Source of the DNA: Chimonanthus salicifolius
Lineage: Eukaryota; Streptophyta; Magnoliopsida; Laurales; Calycanthaceae
Assembly: GCA_013350335.1 (NCBI GenBank)
Contig: CM023533.1
Span: forward strand, 30,672,869 to 30,736,868
Reading direction: 5' to 3'
Length of the DNA stretch: 64,000 nucleotides
In this document: positions 26,641 through 39,134 of the stretch, one piece after another
How positions within the stretch are numbered: position 1 is the first letter of the stretch
How the letters are laid out: each line of letters starts with the position of its first letter
Program-made: the position numbers and the translations under genes
Notes under the pieces: generated by a model
Seen by the model: only the letters and a program-made list of their open reading frames with translations
Database searches by the model: none
Told to the model about the DNA's origin: nothing

Positions 26641-29618
26641 TTGATTTAATGAGCATTCACAGTTTCATGATCTGAATTCCTTTTGGACTTCCTACGGGGC
26701 GAAGGAAGGTGAAGACCATGCCATACATTAACCGAAGCGCTGTTTGGGCATTCTGATTTTACATTGGGTAAAGCGATATATTCCGTGTGGAAGACAAATT
26801 CAAGGGACCTTGATTTGTTGCACAAGTGATGGAAACTCCGATTGAAATGCGTCCTTGCTGAGAGGTGGAGAGGACCAAATATGAGAAGTGGAGCAAGTAG
26901 TAAAGCTGTGAACAATGCAGCCATGCTGATGGGACCTGTGATATCTGTCTGATCTTTCCTCAACAATCCCTTTGGTGATATTAAATCATAAGTAGAAAAA
27001 TAAGCAGTAGTAATTGTCATGATGACAATCCCCAGGATTGCAAGGAAATACACAATCCAAAGGAAAGCATTTGAAACGGCACTAGTTCGACCTACAGAGA
27101 ACTAAGATCAGCATAATGGACACGAAGAGCCTTTGAAACCTTCTGTAATGCTCTGGATATGTATAAGCCAGATGGCATGCCCTGCTCTGTGAGGAATCAG
27201 TATGGGTGGGGATTTGGGGTCATATGGTATGGTTTGGTTGTGGTATCCGTCGTCTTGCCAAACACCACCTGCAGGGTTCAGTCCAGCTTGGAATGTCACA
27301 CTTGCCATGGAGTATGGCCACCGCCATTATTGCCTGCTCCATCTTTGTCAACCATTCATAGTAATTCTCGAAGCTGAAGCTTCAACTCCACTTTTGTAGC
27401 CGACTAGGGGTAGACATCTCTAGTGCTCTATTGGCCCCTGCATCTCTCAACACCCGAGCAACTTAAACGACCATATCGGGCCGGGTTCTGTAGTAGGACA
27501 TCCAAGGGCATACTACGATGCACATTGATGGCATTTACATCTCCAGCGTCAATATAAAATTTTATGATCTGCACTGCCATTTTGGTTAGGTATTGATATG
27601 TTATGTGACTTGCAGATGGAGAGAACACAGTTCAAAAATTCAAAACTTGAGAAACAATTTGAACAAAGAACAGTGAAACTCACTAGTCTTCTCACTTTAA
27701 AATTTCAGTTCAATGATTTTGATGAGTCAAGCAAAGTCTCTTATCAAGAGGGAAAGGGAAAAAAAGAGAGGAAAGACAGTCTTTCTCAATTTCAAGTTTT
27801 ATGCCCAGTTGATGAGATTGTGTGAACCATTATTCCCTAAATCCTTTGTTTGGATTGTTTCTTGTAAGCCCTCCAAAATACAAAGATCATTAACGAATTC
27901 CTGCAGCAAGGTTTCACTGATTTCCTTGCGATATTTTTAAAGTGAAGTCCTGCAGATATGGCACAGGTATAAGGCTCATTAGCCATCTAAATGAAATATA
28001 AGACCTTTCAAAGTTATCAAGTAACAAAATTCACTTCCATCCGAAGTCTTAAGAAGCCATGGTATGGACTGCAGTTATCTATCATCATCATATGTCAAAA
28101 TTTCATCTATATGAAGTTTGGTTTTTCGAGTTCATTCATATATCATACTATCAGTCACTCTATTATCTAATATATTTTTTCTCTATCCTCTTCTCTCCAT
28201 GTTTTTAACACGTTAACATTAAATTTTATTTTATAACCTTATAGAAGTTGGTTAAAAGCTTTGGCTGCATTTAAGTTTAATATGTGGATAAATCTAGAAG
28301 TCCACTTAATTTCTTGAAGTTATCTCTGTTAGCTTGATACATTGATTTTATAATTGCTATTATTAATGTGAGACTAAAATCCATGGGGATGGGAATTGGG
28401 AAGCCCTCGAATGAAGAGCTCATTCTATGATAAAAATAAATAAAATTATGGGTCCTGTGGATCTCATGAGATCAATATAAGGAAATCGAAGGTTAGAAGA
28501 AGGAACCAGACATTTTCGTGTGAGGGGCCTAGTGTAAAAATTACAATCTTCATAGGAGATGTTATGCAAATTGTTAAAAAACTTTGGAGTATTTGTAAAT
28601 GTTCTTAAATTATAAAGGGGTTTTATAAAACTTTGGAGAGGGATTCCTTCCAAAAGAAACTGAAATTAAAATACAAATTGAAGTTAGTACCTATTCTATT
28701 AAGAAGAAGACTGCTTTACCTTGAACTGCTCCTTGGCTGCAAGAAGATGGGAGGATGGTGTTCTCGTCCTAATCTTTCTAACTGGAAAAACTCATCACCA
28801 TTTACTAACTCTGCCAATCTGTTGACAGCCTCAAACCAGTTGTGTTTTGCGCAGAGGTGTAAAATTGGCTCTCTTTGATCAGTCAAGGCCCAAGCAGCTA
28901 TTGCCCCGGTATGAACCAACTATTAGGACTTTGGGTAATTATCCCAAAAGACTAAACTGTTAGGTGGAGTGACACAAGTCCTTTATAAATCCCTAAATCT
29001 CCATTTACACTTTCAATGTGGGACTCGTTCATAACCACCAACAATTCCCCTCGAACAAGGCCAATCAACTCGTCTGCTTAGGGAATCTCCTGAGTCCACA
29101 TGAGAGCCTAAGACCTAACTTTGACACCACTTGTTAGGAGATTGGGTATCCATTCCAAAAGACTAGCTTGTTAGGTGGAGTGACCAAGTCCTTTATAAAT
29201 CCCTAGATCCCCCTCTACACTTTCAATGTAGTACTCGTTCGTAGAAAGCCCTAACACCGACTCCTCCAAGACCTCAACTCAGCCTTTGGTAGCTGCTATA
29301 TGGGTAGGAGTTATTCCATCTCGATCACGAATGAAATAAGCGTTAAAGTCTATCTTTAGCGGTTCTTTTTTTTATTGGAGGTGGGACTAATCTTACAAAC
29401 ATGTGTTAATAGTTTTTGAGAGTTCAAAATCCCTGTGAATTCCGTCTTTCGACTAGAGATCACTCTCACAAAATCAACACAACCGAAGTAAGGCTACATG
29501 CAGAGAGGTCGCATTTGTAACACTGTTGACCACAGTTTGATCAAGGATAAATGCATCTTCCTCAAGTAAACAAATCATAACTTCCCCTTATTGCTGCTTC
29601 ATGTAGCCTCCCATCCAT
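26640..29618 (-). pseudogene. Ankyrin-repeat/PGG-domain membrane protein, broken
   Basis: Minus-strand fragments follow the order of plant ankyrin-PGG proteins. A start at 29618 gives MDGRLHEAAIRGS. Next come LLEEDAFILDQTVV and SLHVALL (~29570-29480), DRDGITPTHIAATKG (~29330-29283), REPILHLCAKHNWFEAVNRL (~28875), DENTIL, and VNAINVHRSMPLDVLLQNPA (~27550-27480). The PGG motif VTFQAGLNPAGGVWQDD is at ~27300-27250 and two hydrophobic helices follow at 27050-26860. Breaks: frame changes after GSYDLFT, after LHVALL, around DENTIL and just before VTFQAGL, and a TGA after THIAATKG. A TRIM (28921-29256) splits the ankyrin region. Intact members bind partners through ankyrin repeats and cross the membrane four times (ACD6/ITN1-like defence or salt responses). 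This copy cannot encode a full protein. Some gaps may be true introns. Confidence 0.85.
28921..29256 (-). mobile_element. TRIM (miniature LTR retrotransposon) inside the pseudogene
   Basis: Two similar ~124-bp repeats lie at 28921-29043 and 29132-29256, with 88 bp between them. On the minus strand each LTR runs TGTTAG...CTAACA (the distal end has decayed to TAATA). The 5' LTR is followed by TGGTGTCAAAGTTAGG, close to the initiator-tRNA-Met primer site TGGTATCAGAGC. A purine tract GAGGGGAAT precedes the 3' LTR. Flanks CCAAC (28916-28920) and CCGAC (29257-29261) fit a 5-bp target duplication with one change. No coding capacity. Confidence 0.82.
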
Positions 29619-29695
29619 CTCTCTCTCTCCTTAGAGTACGTGGACGGTGGATCCTTAGCCTAGCCACCTCTTTGTGCATGCTCTTCAGGGCTGCC

Positions 29696-30964
29696 CTGGC
29701 TATACTCGAAGTAGGCAGTCGCCTAGGGTCCTCAAATAAATAGGCCCCCAAAGCCCATAAACTTCTTTACTATATGTTAAATCGTCAACAATGTATAATT
29801 AAAGTGCAAGTTTATTCTTGTCTAGTCAGTTAGAATTGTCTTTTAATAAATGTGGGACTTAGGATCAAATCCCGGCTGCGTTATTAATAATAATTTTTTT
29901 ATTATTTTTATCAAGTTATTTAATAATAATAATGAAAAATAACTAACATTATTAATAATAATTTTTTTTATATTTTTATCAAGTTATTTAATAATAATAA
30001 TGAAAAATAACAATAATTTGAATTAATACTATTTAAAATCATTTAACTATTTTTAACTATTTCGAATTTAAAACACTTAAAATTGAAAAATTATATATTG
30101 ATAATTTTTCTACTCTATTTAAAGCGTAGGTTTCTTAAAAAATTAAAATAATGATAGTAACAATCATAATAATTATTATTATAATCCTCATTTTATTGAG
30201 TTTAATAATAATAATAATAATAATAAAATTTTAATTAATAAAAAATCTTTTAAAATATATCTATCATCTAAATAAAGAGAAAGAGAAATCTATATTGAAT
30301 TGATAATTTTGAATTAAAAATAATTTAAAGCTTTTTAAATTTGAAGAGATGAAAAAACATAGCTTTATTCATTTGATCAATTTAGATTTTATTAGAAGTA
30401 ATATATAAGTATAAATCATTATAATTAAGATAATTTTTAATTTTTTAAAAAATACAGAAAAATTGAAAAATTAAAATAATAATAATATCTTCGTTTCAAA
30501 TGAGAATTTACATTAATGTCACACTCGAATATGATAAAAGATGCAGTAGCAAAAGAATGAATTGCCAAATTATATAAAAAGAATGAATTGTTGTTTTCCA
30601 AATGCATGAATTGCTTATAGAATAATGTTGATTATAACAGTTACAGTTACCTATGTAGAAATAAGTTTTTCAAAGTTAAAAGTGATAAAATCTTATCTTC
30701 TGTTTATAATGTCACAAGAAAGATTGAATGGATTAACTATCTTATTTATTGAAAAATAAATGTTAAAAGAACTTGAATATAGTAATTTTGCATCTCAAAA
30801 TAAAAATAAATTTTAAATAATACTTTGTTATAAATTTGATTATGATATTTTATTTATTTTCACACATTGTAAAAAAAAATTGTATGATTTTATTTTTTGT
30901 GAGTATATAAAGGCCCCATCTTAAAAACTCGCCTAGGGCCCTTGAAATCTCAGGGCCAGCCCTG
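29696..30964. mobile_element. Non-autonomous hAT-like element, ~1.27 kb
   Basis: Termini are inverted: CAGGGCTGCCCTGG on the left and the complement of CAGGGCTGGCCCTG on the right, followed on both sides by ...CGCCTAGGG-type text (29731-29740 and 30930-30938). This TIR type is common in plant hAT elements. The interior is very AT-rich with ATT/AAT runs and no transposase frame. The 8-bp flanks (29688-29695, 30965-30972) match poorly, so the target duplication is decayed. Confidence 0.68.
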
Positions 30965-32400
30965 ATGGGCACCCTATATATATATACAGAAAGAATACAA
31001 ATTATTATGCATTTTCTTTCAACACTACTATGTATTCACCATTTTGAATAACATAATATCTGGCCACACCTCGGCATAAAGTATATCTCCTAGTTTTCTC
31101 CTCCTCCTAAGTGAACCTAGTTGCAGAAGGTGGATTATGCCCAATCAAACAAATATTTATATAGCATATATAAATTATATCGAGGGGACTCCATCTTCCA
31201 GGTAAGACTATTTTTAATCATGATTTCATAAATTTAGTTAGCCTCTGGTGTTCTAACATTTAGATGGGTGCACTTCACATTGGAGGTGATACTAATCCTA
31301 TGAGTATGTGGAAACCTCTCAATCCACATATACCAGTTAATTGTAGGAGGAGTAGTCCGTTGGGGTTGAGCGTGAATCAAACTCAAAATCCCACTTCATG
31401 AGACGTATACCTTGACCGTCAGACTAACCCCTTGGCGTTTGAGTGAAGCTTTGTTTACCGTGATAAGAAAATAATAAGTAGATTTGATGTTTTGTGAATA
31501 CATGATACACATAACCTTAACATTAAAGGGGTAAAAATATGTAGGTTTAACTATCTTGAGGTTTTTTTTTTTATGAAAAAGAAATTCAAGACCTCCATCT
31601 CTCCCCAAGTACAAAGGAACTGGGTAAAACTCCAGATGCATGCAATCTCCTGCAAGTCACAGGCATTGAGTGACCACGAGACCCAAACCTAGGACCTTTG
31701 GTTTCTGAGCCAAAGTGACTGCTAGTTGAACTACTCCATTCGAGATATAGTGAATTTTTAAAAATCAAAATAAGACATGTTGTCTTTCTGAAAAAGACTA
31801 AGTCAGTTATTCTTTTGACATTTTTAACTCTAATAGTTTTGAGTTTATTGGAGGTATTGATTGTTAAATACAATAGTAAAAGTTGTTTTTAATTAAAAAA
31901 AAAAAATCATTTGCAGAATGAAACTCAATCTCAAATTAGACAGAGCTTAGGCAATTCATTTTTTAAATAGTTGCTCACATGTATTTGTTAAAAATGCCAG
32001 CCACAAGGTTCCCATCATTTTTATTTTATACTAAGAAACTCTAGTATTTAAAAACTTGAAAATGTAAATAATAAGACATCAGGCTGTGCCATGACAACTA
32101 GAATAAGATAAGAAATTTAATTAAACCCTTAAATTGTCCTCAAGCTGGTGATCCTCTCTTTTTCCTTCTACCATTTTTCTCTTGTTCATACTCTCTGAAC
32201 AGGAAAAGAAAGGAAAACATTCAAAAGAAAGATCAAGGATGGGAGACCAGAGATTAAAATCCCATGAGAGAAAGGCCACATTATATGAAGAGAAAACCGT
32301 ACGGCGTCGAATACCCAATCCTTCACTCTTCCACTTTCTTTATAGGCTTTTCGAGTAACAAGTTGTTGTGTTGCGCTACTGAACCAGACTCTCAAGCCTC
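30965..32400. other. Upstream region of the oligopeptide transporter gene
   Basis: AT-rich spacer holding an inverted SINE (31265-31440). A CT-rich leader-like stretch lies at 32140-32175, about 230-260 bases before the ATG. The promoter and transcription start cannot be fixed. Confidence 0.4.
31265..31440 (-). mobile_element. tRNA-derived SINE, inverted
   Basis: On the minus strand: AAGGGGTTAGTCTGACGGTC (A-box region), TTTTGAGTTTGATTCACGCT (B-box region, shared with the 4647-4862 copy) and ATGTGGATTGAGAGGTTTCC (family 3' module). No poly-A tail or target duplication was resolved. Confidence 0.6.
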
Positions 32401-35400
32401 ATGGAGGAAGAAAGAGGTAATTTAAAAAAAAAAATCTTTTGCACTTTAATATTTTAAAATTTTATCATAATTCAATTAAAGATGAATTTTAGTAGAAACA
32501 ATGTGTATTTGAACTTATTAAAAGATCACTACTGCAACTACTCTTAGTTTAATTTTATTTTAGGCAACATGACAGTGGTTAAAATATTGGTTTGAAATTG
32601 ATAGTCAAATATCGATGTATTGATGATATGTATTGTATTAGTAATGTATCGATGATCAGTGATTGTCATGGTAATATCTTGATCTAATATCGGTGATACA
32701 TAATTGAATCAGCCTTCTACGATACATATCAGTTGAAACGTGTTAGACAATTTAAAAATGATATGGTATCATATTGGCCGATACTTGAACACTTACAACG
32801 TGACATCATAGCCGTTGTGAGATAAAGAATATCAATGGTAATTGGGCATTCAAGAAAATTAGCTGGTTGGTATGCATAACCCTTTAATTTTGTTAGTTTA
32901 GAGAAATAAAATTGTTATTTTCATTTATTAATTAAAATACTTGAAAGACTTGCTGCTTCTTTTTTTCAAAAAATTTCTAAAGAATTTTTTGGTTCCATCT
33001 CCAAACAACTTCAAATGAGTTGGACTGGTGAAAAATTCTACCAATCTTGTGAAAAATTCTACCAATCTTTTGTATTCATCAGTATCATTATGTGACTCTT
33101 GGATGATTAGATGGGAGGCATTTACCTTCCGAATTGTAGGCCTTATGGTATTCATTTTTTTATGGGGTTCGAATCTAGCACCTCCTGTCTCCTGAGGCAG
33201 GAGATTACCAGTTGAGCTATCTCCTAAAAGATTACCAATTGGATCATGGGCTTGAGTTAATAATTTTGTCCCTTGTCAGTTGTCACACACCGAGTAAAAC
33301 CATAGGGAGTAGCCCATTCGGATGGTAAGATACTAAACATTTTCTTGAGCTTGGTGCATCAGTGTAATGTGTATGTTTTTTGCAGAAGATACCAACATCT
33401 CTCCGATTGAACAAGTTAGACTGACTGTTCCCATCACCGATGACGAAACGCTGCCGGCCTTAACATTTAGAACATGGGTTCTGGGACTCTCTACACTGGT
33501 TATTCTTGCTTTTACACGGCAATTCTTTCATTATCGCCAAAACCAAATGGCCATTGATCCAACTTGTGCTTTGATTGTGATATATACAATTGGAAAGCTA
33601 ATGGAAAGAACAATTCCAGCAAAATTGATAAGGGTGCCAGTGCCATGCATGAAATGGACATTTTCACTGAATCCGGGGCCCTTTAACATTAAAGAGCATG
33701 CCTTGATTTCAATTCTTGCAAATGCTGGAACAGACAGCCCTTACGCTAGTGTCATCGTCTATCTAATGAAGGCTTTTTTCCATCAAGAAATTCATCCGTT
33801 GGCAGCTTTTCTCATTATACAAACAACTCAAGTAAGCACTTCTCCCTTCATTTTCTACCAACAGTAAATGATATTCAACTTCTCCACCAGTAAAACATTA
33901 TATATCTCTTTTGTTCTCTCAGAAATGAACAAAACTCATTATTCTAGTCCTTTTGGTTGTGACAAAACTTAGGCCCTTTTCAATTTTAATGAAAGTTATG
34001 TGTGTAATCCTTTGCTCCTATTTGAGAAACTATGACGACTTAATGGGGTATTCTGCTTAAGTTTGATTGAACTCAAACCCTAAGTAAGGAAACATTTCCG
34101 AAAAAGAAAAAAAAAACTAGGAACATATATTCTAGAAAAATGATTTGGTAATACATTGATCGATTTCATTTAAATTGATTACAAAGAATGCATTCTTATC
34201 TTCACCATTGGTGTATAGCTTCTAGGTTATGGATTTGCTGGAATGTTCCTGAGGTTCCTTGTAGAGTCTCCTTATATGTGGTGGCCTGAACAACTTGTCA
34301 ATGTTGCTTTCTTCAGGTTCTCTCTCCTTCTTAACTCACATATTTATATATCACTAGTACAAATTACACACATAAATATATTGTTGGACTACAACTAACA
34401 GCTATATATTTGTATCTCCAGAGCATTGCATGAGGAGGAAGTGAGGCCTAAAGGAACACTAACAAGACTTCAGTTCTTTCTAATTGCAGTACTCTCAAGC
34501 TTTGCCTATTACATCATCCCTAACTATTTCTTTCCCTCAATTACTGCCCTCTCATTTGTTTGCTGGATTTGGAAAGACTCCGTCACTGCTCAGCAAATTG
34601 GATCGGGTCGACAAGGTCTTGGACTCGGTTCCTTTGCCTTTGATTGGGCAACGATTTCGGGTTTTTTGGGCAGTCCCATAGCTTATCCCATGTTTGCAAT
34701 AATAAACTCCATGGTTGGATTTGTCATTATTTTTTACGTGATAACGCCTATTGCCTATTGGACCAATTCATACGACGCGAAACAATTTCCAATTTTCACA
34801 TCAAATTTATTTGATGCGAAAGGAAATATCTACAACATCTCGAAGGTATTAGAGGAAAAAAACTTCAAATTTAACCAAGAAGGTTACGATAGTTACTCAA
34901 AGGTCCATTTGAGCATATTCTACACATATGTCCAGGGGTTTATGTTTGCTTCTGTAACAGCCAGTCTCACTCATGTTGCTTTTTTCAATGGGAGGTAAGG
35001 CATTTTTATCATCACTTATAATAACTCTACAGAGAGTGATCCTTTGTGGTGGACCCTGTAAATCTCGTTTGAAGGTCGTTTCTTCCCTTTTATATTTCAT
35101 GATCCAGGTCAATTTGGAATCAATTGAAGGAGGCATATGGAAACAAAAAGCAAAGCACTGACATCCATATTCAATTGATGAAGAAGAATTATGAGCCCAT
35201 TCCTCAGTGGTGGTTTATGGCAATCTTAATTTCAACATTGGGCCTATCCATTTTCACTTGTGTATGGTTCAAAACTCAAATTCAACTTCCATATTGGGGA
35301 GTTCTGCTGGCTTGTGCTTTGGTTCTGATTTTCATCATCCCCATTGGCGTAATTCGTGCTACTACAAACCAGGTATAGTACTTGCCTATTATTATTGGTT

Positions 35401-38400
35401 CTGCAGCATTTATTCAATCGATTCTCACCACTGTTTCACATGTTGGTTTTCCAAAATCTTTCATACATGACTTGTACAGTGGAAGCCTTGTGGAAAATGG
35501 TAAAAATTAATTAATATGAAGTAGATAAAAAATAAATTTAATAGAGTGATTTACAAGGCATATAGTGTTGCTCGAACAGCCAAAAGATTTTTTATAGTGA
35601 TGTTTAGGACTTCACGTACTTGAAAGCAAGACATATAAAACAAACCTTCACCTCTATTTTGCCATGTTGTACTATATAAGAAATTATCCATTGTAAACCA
35701 ATGCACAAAAATTGGTATGAACTTTCAATCACTAGCCTTTGAAGAACATAAATCTCTCAAGTTTTACTTTTTATATTCTTTCAAAATCCAAATTCAAGAA
35801 ATGTGATTGAAAGTTCATTGCAATTCATTGTGAACCACTTCTCATTAGATAATTTCTCTACACTTTTCACCTATACATAGAACTATTTTATAAGAATATG
35901 TGTGATACCTTGCCCACCGATGTGGGGAGTCCCACATCGGTAGTGGAGGCAAAGGAAAGTGGGTATATTTGAGGCCAGCCCCTCTTGATTAGCAGGACGT
36001 GTTTTGAGCAGGACCATATGGGCCTGGGTCCAAAAGCAAAACCGTGTGTGCTCGCTTGTGTGCGAGGCCCAGAGCGGACAATTTCTTACTGAGTCAAGCC
36101 CTAAGCCCTGTATTCGGGTCCGGTCGTTACAAATTTGGTATCAAAACCGAGGTTCTACACTCGGATTGTGTGGGCCTTTCCTCCTTCCCTGGAGTTGTTG
36201 AGTTGGACCGGGTCGAGCTGGGGACGGCTCGAGGCTTTAGAGGGGGTGATTGTGATACCCTGCCCACAGATGTGGGGAGTCCCACATCGGTAGTGGAGGC
36301 AAAGGAAAGGGGGTATATTTGAGGCCAACCCCTCTGGACTAGCAGGACGCGTTTTGGGCCAGGCCCAAAAACAAAATCGTGCGGGGTCGCTTGTGTGCGA
36401 GGCACAGAGTAGATAATTTCTTGCTCAGTTGGACCCTAATCCCTATATTCGAGTTGGGTCTTTACAATATGACTTGCAGTTGCTTTGATTTAATGATGAT
36501 TCCTAGTCATTTTTTTTTCCTTAAACTTGAGCACGTTGTAACTGAGGTACTTAGCAATCCCAAAATGACTATCCATTATGAGTGTTGTCTACCCCCACTT
36601 ATAAGCCTGAGTCTTTTTTAACATACGTCTAATTTCGAACTCAACACACACTCGCGTGACAAAGTGCGCTCTGCAATACATGTCTTCATTTTATTAACAT
36701 GATACTTCCTTCTTTTTTCTCTTGCCTTTTGTCAACATCTATTGCACAAATCTTTTTCTTTTTGGTTGAATAAATACATGAGCGGCTTGTTAATGTATGA
36801 AAATTTATGTAGCTTTTGTTGAAAAAATACAAAATAAAAGTTTGAAACACCAATGAATACAAATGCTTGAGACCTAGTTGCTTTGGTGGTGTTCTTAAAG
36901 CATTAAATACAAGTTAATTAACTACGTCCAAATTAGTTGTCTTATATGGATTTTGGAATTGTCCCAAAATATTTGTCTCATTTATATTGGAGTAGTATAA
37001 AATGTGTTGAAAATGGATAAGATCACATGGATTGCTAACCTTATACAGAGAGTTTTTTAAAAAATACAAATCTTTCAAATAAGACAACTAAAATGGAATA
37101 GAGGGAGTAATAGGTTTCCAACCTTTTAACTTAGTGGTTAACTTCTGCATTCAGGGCATAGCACTCAATCTTGTGACAGAGTTGATTATAGGATATCTAT
37201 ACCCAGGCAAGCCTCTTGCAATGCTCACTTTCAAATCCTATGGAATAGCAACCATGAGTCATGCCCTTTACTTTCTTGGTGATCTCAAGCTAGGACATTA
37301 CATGAAGATCCCTCCAAGATCGATGTTCATCACACAGGTAATGATCTTTTATTGATTTTATATCATGTACAGTTTGGTAATACTAGAAATTGAAAGGAGT
37401 ATATTGTATTGGTATTGCAATAGATTTTCAAACACAGGTAAAAAATGCAAGAATTTGAAAAATATAGGTGGTGATGGGTTATTTGATTATATAACGTTGT
37501 TGTTGTTGTTACTACAAGAAGTTTGATGTGATTTATCCATGAGTAGTAACAGTCGAAAATTCAAATCTATCGATTTTCAATCTAAATTTCAACTGATCGC
37601 CGATAGATGAATTTAGTGAGATTTCCAAGATCAATTTCACACACCAAATCCACATGGGATCAACCCACAATCGATCAAATCAAACCATCCAAGCATAAGA
37701 GAGTTGAGAAAAGAACTTAAATAAGTTGCATTATCTGACCTAATTACACTCAATGTCTAATATATACTTAAAAGACCCTAAATAAGTTTGCATTATCTGA
37801 CCCTATATGATACTCAATGTCTAATATACACTTACAAGACAATCAGATCTCTTCAAATAAGAAACCATCTGACCCTAATTACATAACTTGAAAATAAACA
37901 AATTAAATTTAAACTTTGTCAAATCAGAAAAGAGATGCTTGCTAATATTATTCAGTACAAACATTAAAGAGTCCAAAGAGAACATAACAGGAAGATAAAT
38001 TGATGAAGAGACACTCATGAATATCCACTATCTGCACACTACTATACATACTTCTGTACTGAGATTATTCCAAAGGTGCAGATCTTTTCTACATTATAAT
38101 GCTTATAAGAAGTATATAAGAAATTTGGAGCTACAAACTACAATATTTACTCATTTTTAAGCTTCAGCTTCTCATGAAAGATGTTTCTTCGTCGCTATTG
38201 TCATCATCATTATCGTCGAACCTTAATCTATACGTTTCTTTGTGAATACTAGAAATTTATGGGTACTCATTTAGACCAGTGTTCTCTCATTCATTTAAAG
38301 ATGGAATCTCATCACATCAAAGGAAGATCATGCTTGCTATTGTGCATTACAGGTTGTGGGAACAATTGTATCATCCTCTGTTAACTTGGGTGTGGTGTGG

Positions 38401-38976
38401 TGGATATTTTCGACTGTCGATAACATCTGCGACTTGAACAAGTTACCCAAGGGAAGCCCATGGACATGCCCGGGTGCTCATGTTGTCTACAATTTGACAA
38501 ACATCTGGGGAGTCATCGGACCTTCCCGTATATTCGCTCCGAACGGAATCTACTCAAAGATGTACTATTTCTTTCTGATCGGCGCCATTGCGCCTATATT
38601 AGTGTGGATTTTGTCGAACATCTTCCCTACCAAGAAGTGGATTAGGCTCATTAACATTCCCATCATGGTAGGGGCAGTTACGGCGATGCCTCCCATTACT
38701 CCGGTGAACTACTGGTCATGGTTTGTAACAGGCGTCATTTTCAACTACATTGTGTACAAGAATTACAGAGGATGGTGGGCTAAGTATGCGTACGTGCTGT
38801 CGTCTGGCCTTGATGCAGGGATTGCTTTCATGGCCCTTTTGACAAGTATGGCTTTAAATCTACAAAATGTTTATGGGATTAGTTGGTGGGGTCTGGAAGT
38901 GGATGATCATTGCCCATTGGCAAAATGCCCCACTGCCGGGGGAATTCAAGTTGATGGTTGCCCTGTTGTTCATTGA
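32401..38976 (+). CDS. Oligopeptide transporter (OPT family), complete
   Basis: Seven exons join without a frame break to 734 residues: 32401-32416, 33386-33831, 34219-34316, 34422-34994, 35108-35372, 37155-37337 and 38353-38976. All borders are GT-AG. The length fits plant OPTs (about 730-760). Family signatures are [11 protein letters not shown] near the N-terminus, [12 protein letters not shown] (99-110) and KIPPR (517-521), with many hydrophobic segments and a Cys-rich tail [11 protein letters not shown]. These proteins are proton-coupled symporters for tetra- and pentapeptides, glutathione or metal chelates, usually at the plasma membrane; the substrate cannot be told here. The first exon codes for only five residues plus one base; it was chosen because its ATG and phase fit, and it is the least certain part. 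Intron 1 holds a Mutator-like relic and a tRNA-like SINE head; intron 5 holds a TRIM. Confidence 0.93.
32572..32793. repeat. Mutator-like MITE, CGGCCGATA family, decayed copy
   Basis: The left end AGTGGTTAAAATATTGG and the complement of the right end AGTGTTCAAGTATCGG are inverted. The interior repeats ATCGATG/GATACATA-type words. It lies in OPT intron 1 and resembles 40268-41620. Confidence 0.45.
33163..33236 (-). repeat. tRNA-like SINE head
   Basis: On the minus strand GGAGATAGCTCAACTGGTAA (A box) and CTAGATTCGAACCCC (B box) have tRNA-like spacing, with CTCCTGCCTCAGGAGACAGG between them. The acceptor and D-stems do not pair properly, so a functional tRNA is unlikely. It is probably a SINE remnant in OPT intron 1. 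Confidence 0.5.
35690..35880. repeat. Imperfect fold-back next to the TRIM
   Basis: ATGAACTTTCAATCAC (35717-35732) reappears inverted as GTGATTGAAAGTTCAT (35802-35817). Longer flanks, such as AGAAATTATCCATT and AATTTCT, also pair weakly. It is probably a decayed MITE in OPT intron 5. Confidence 0.5.
35901..36466 (+). mobile_element. Intact TRIM in OPT intron 5
   Basis: LTRs at 35901-36131 (231 bp) and 36251-36466 (216 bp) both start TGTGATACC and end TTTACA or GTTACA. The 119-bp interior begins AATTTGGTATCAAAACC, a tRNA-Met-type primer site, and ends in a purine tract AGAGGGGGTGAT. The 5-bp direct repeats ATATG at 35896-35900 and 36467-36471 are identical. There is no gag or pol. Each LTR has a hairpin near its start: a perfect 10-bp stem CCGATGTGGG with loop GAGT at 35917-35940, one mismatch in the 3' copy. 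It is read in the same direction as the host gene. Confidence 0.92.
37719..37840. repeat. Two tandem 61-bp units in OPT intron 6
   Basis: Both units begin AAATAAGTT(T)GCATTATCTG and end CAATGTCTAATATA(T/C)ACTTA plus AAGAC. The rest of this 1-kb intron shows nothing else. Confidence 0.75.
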
Positions 38977-39134
38977 TGTATGTATGCATTGGAAATTGAC
39001 ATTCGAGTGAAGATTCAGTGGATTTTCATTGCTAGGAATGTACCCAATTTCTTGGTAGAACAATATTGGGGGAAGTTTTCAGTTTTGGGTTTTCTTATTC
39101 TCGAGATAATCATAACATTTTGTTTTCTAAAGCA

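Noticed and set aside
33163..33236. tRNA gene on the minus strand
   Set aside because: A and B boxes are present, but the acceptor and D stems do not pair and the anticodon arm is irregular; a SINE head is more likely.
36004..36405. Overlapping frames of 65-92 codons in the TRIM
   Set aside because: They span LTR and primer-site sequence, occur on both strands and encode no gag/pol motif.
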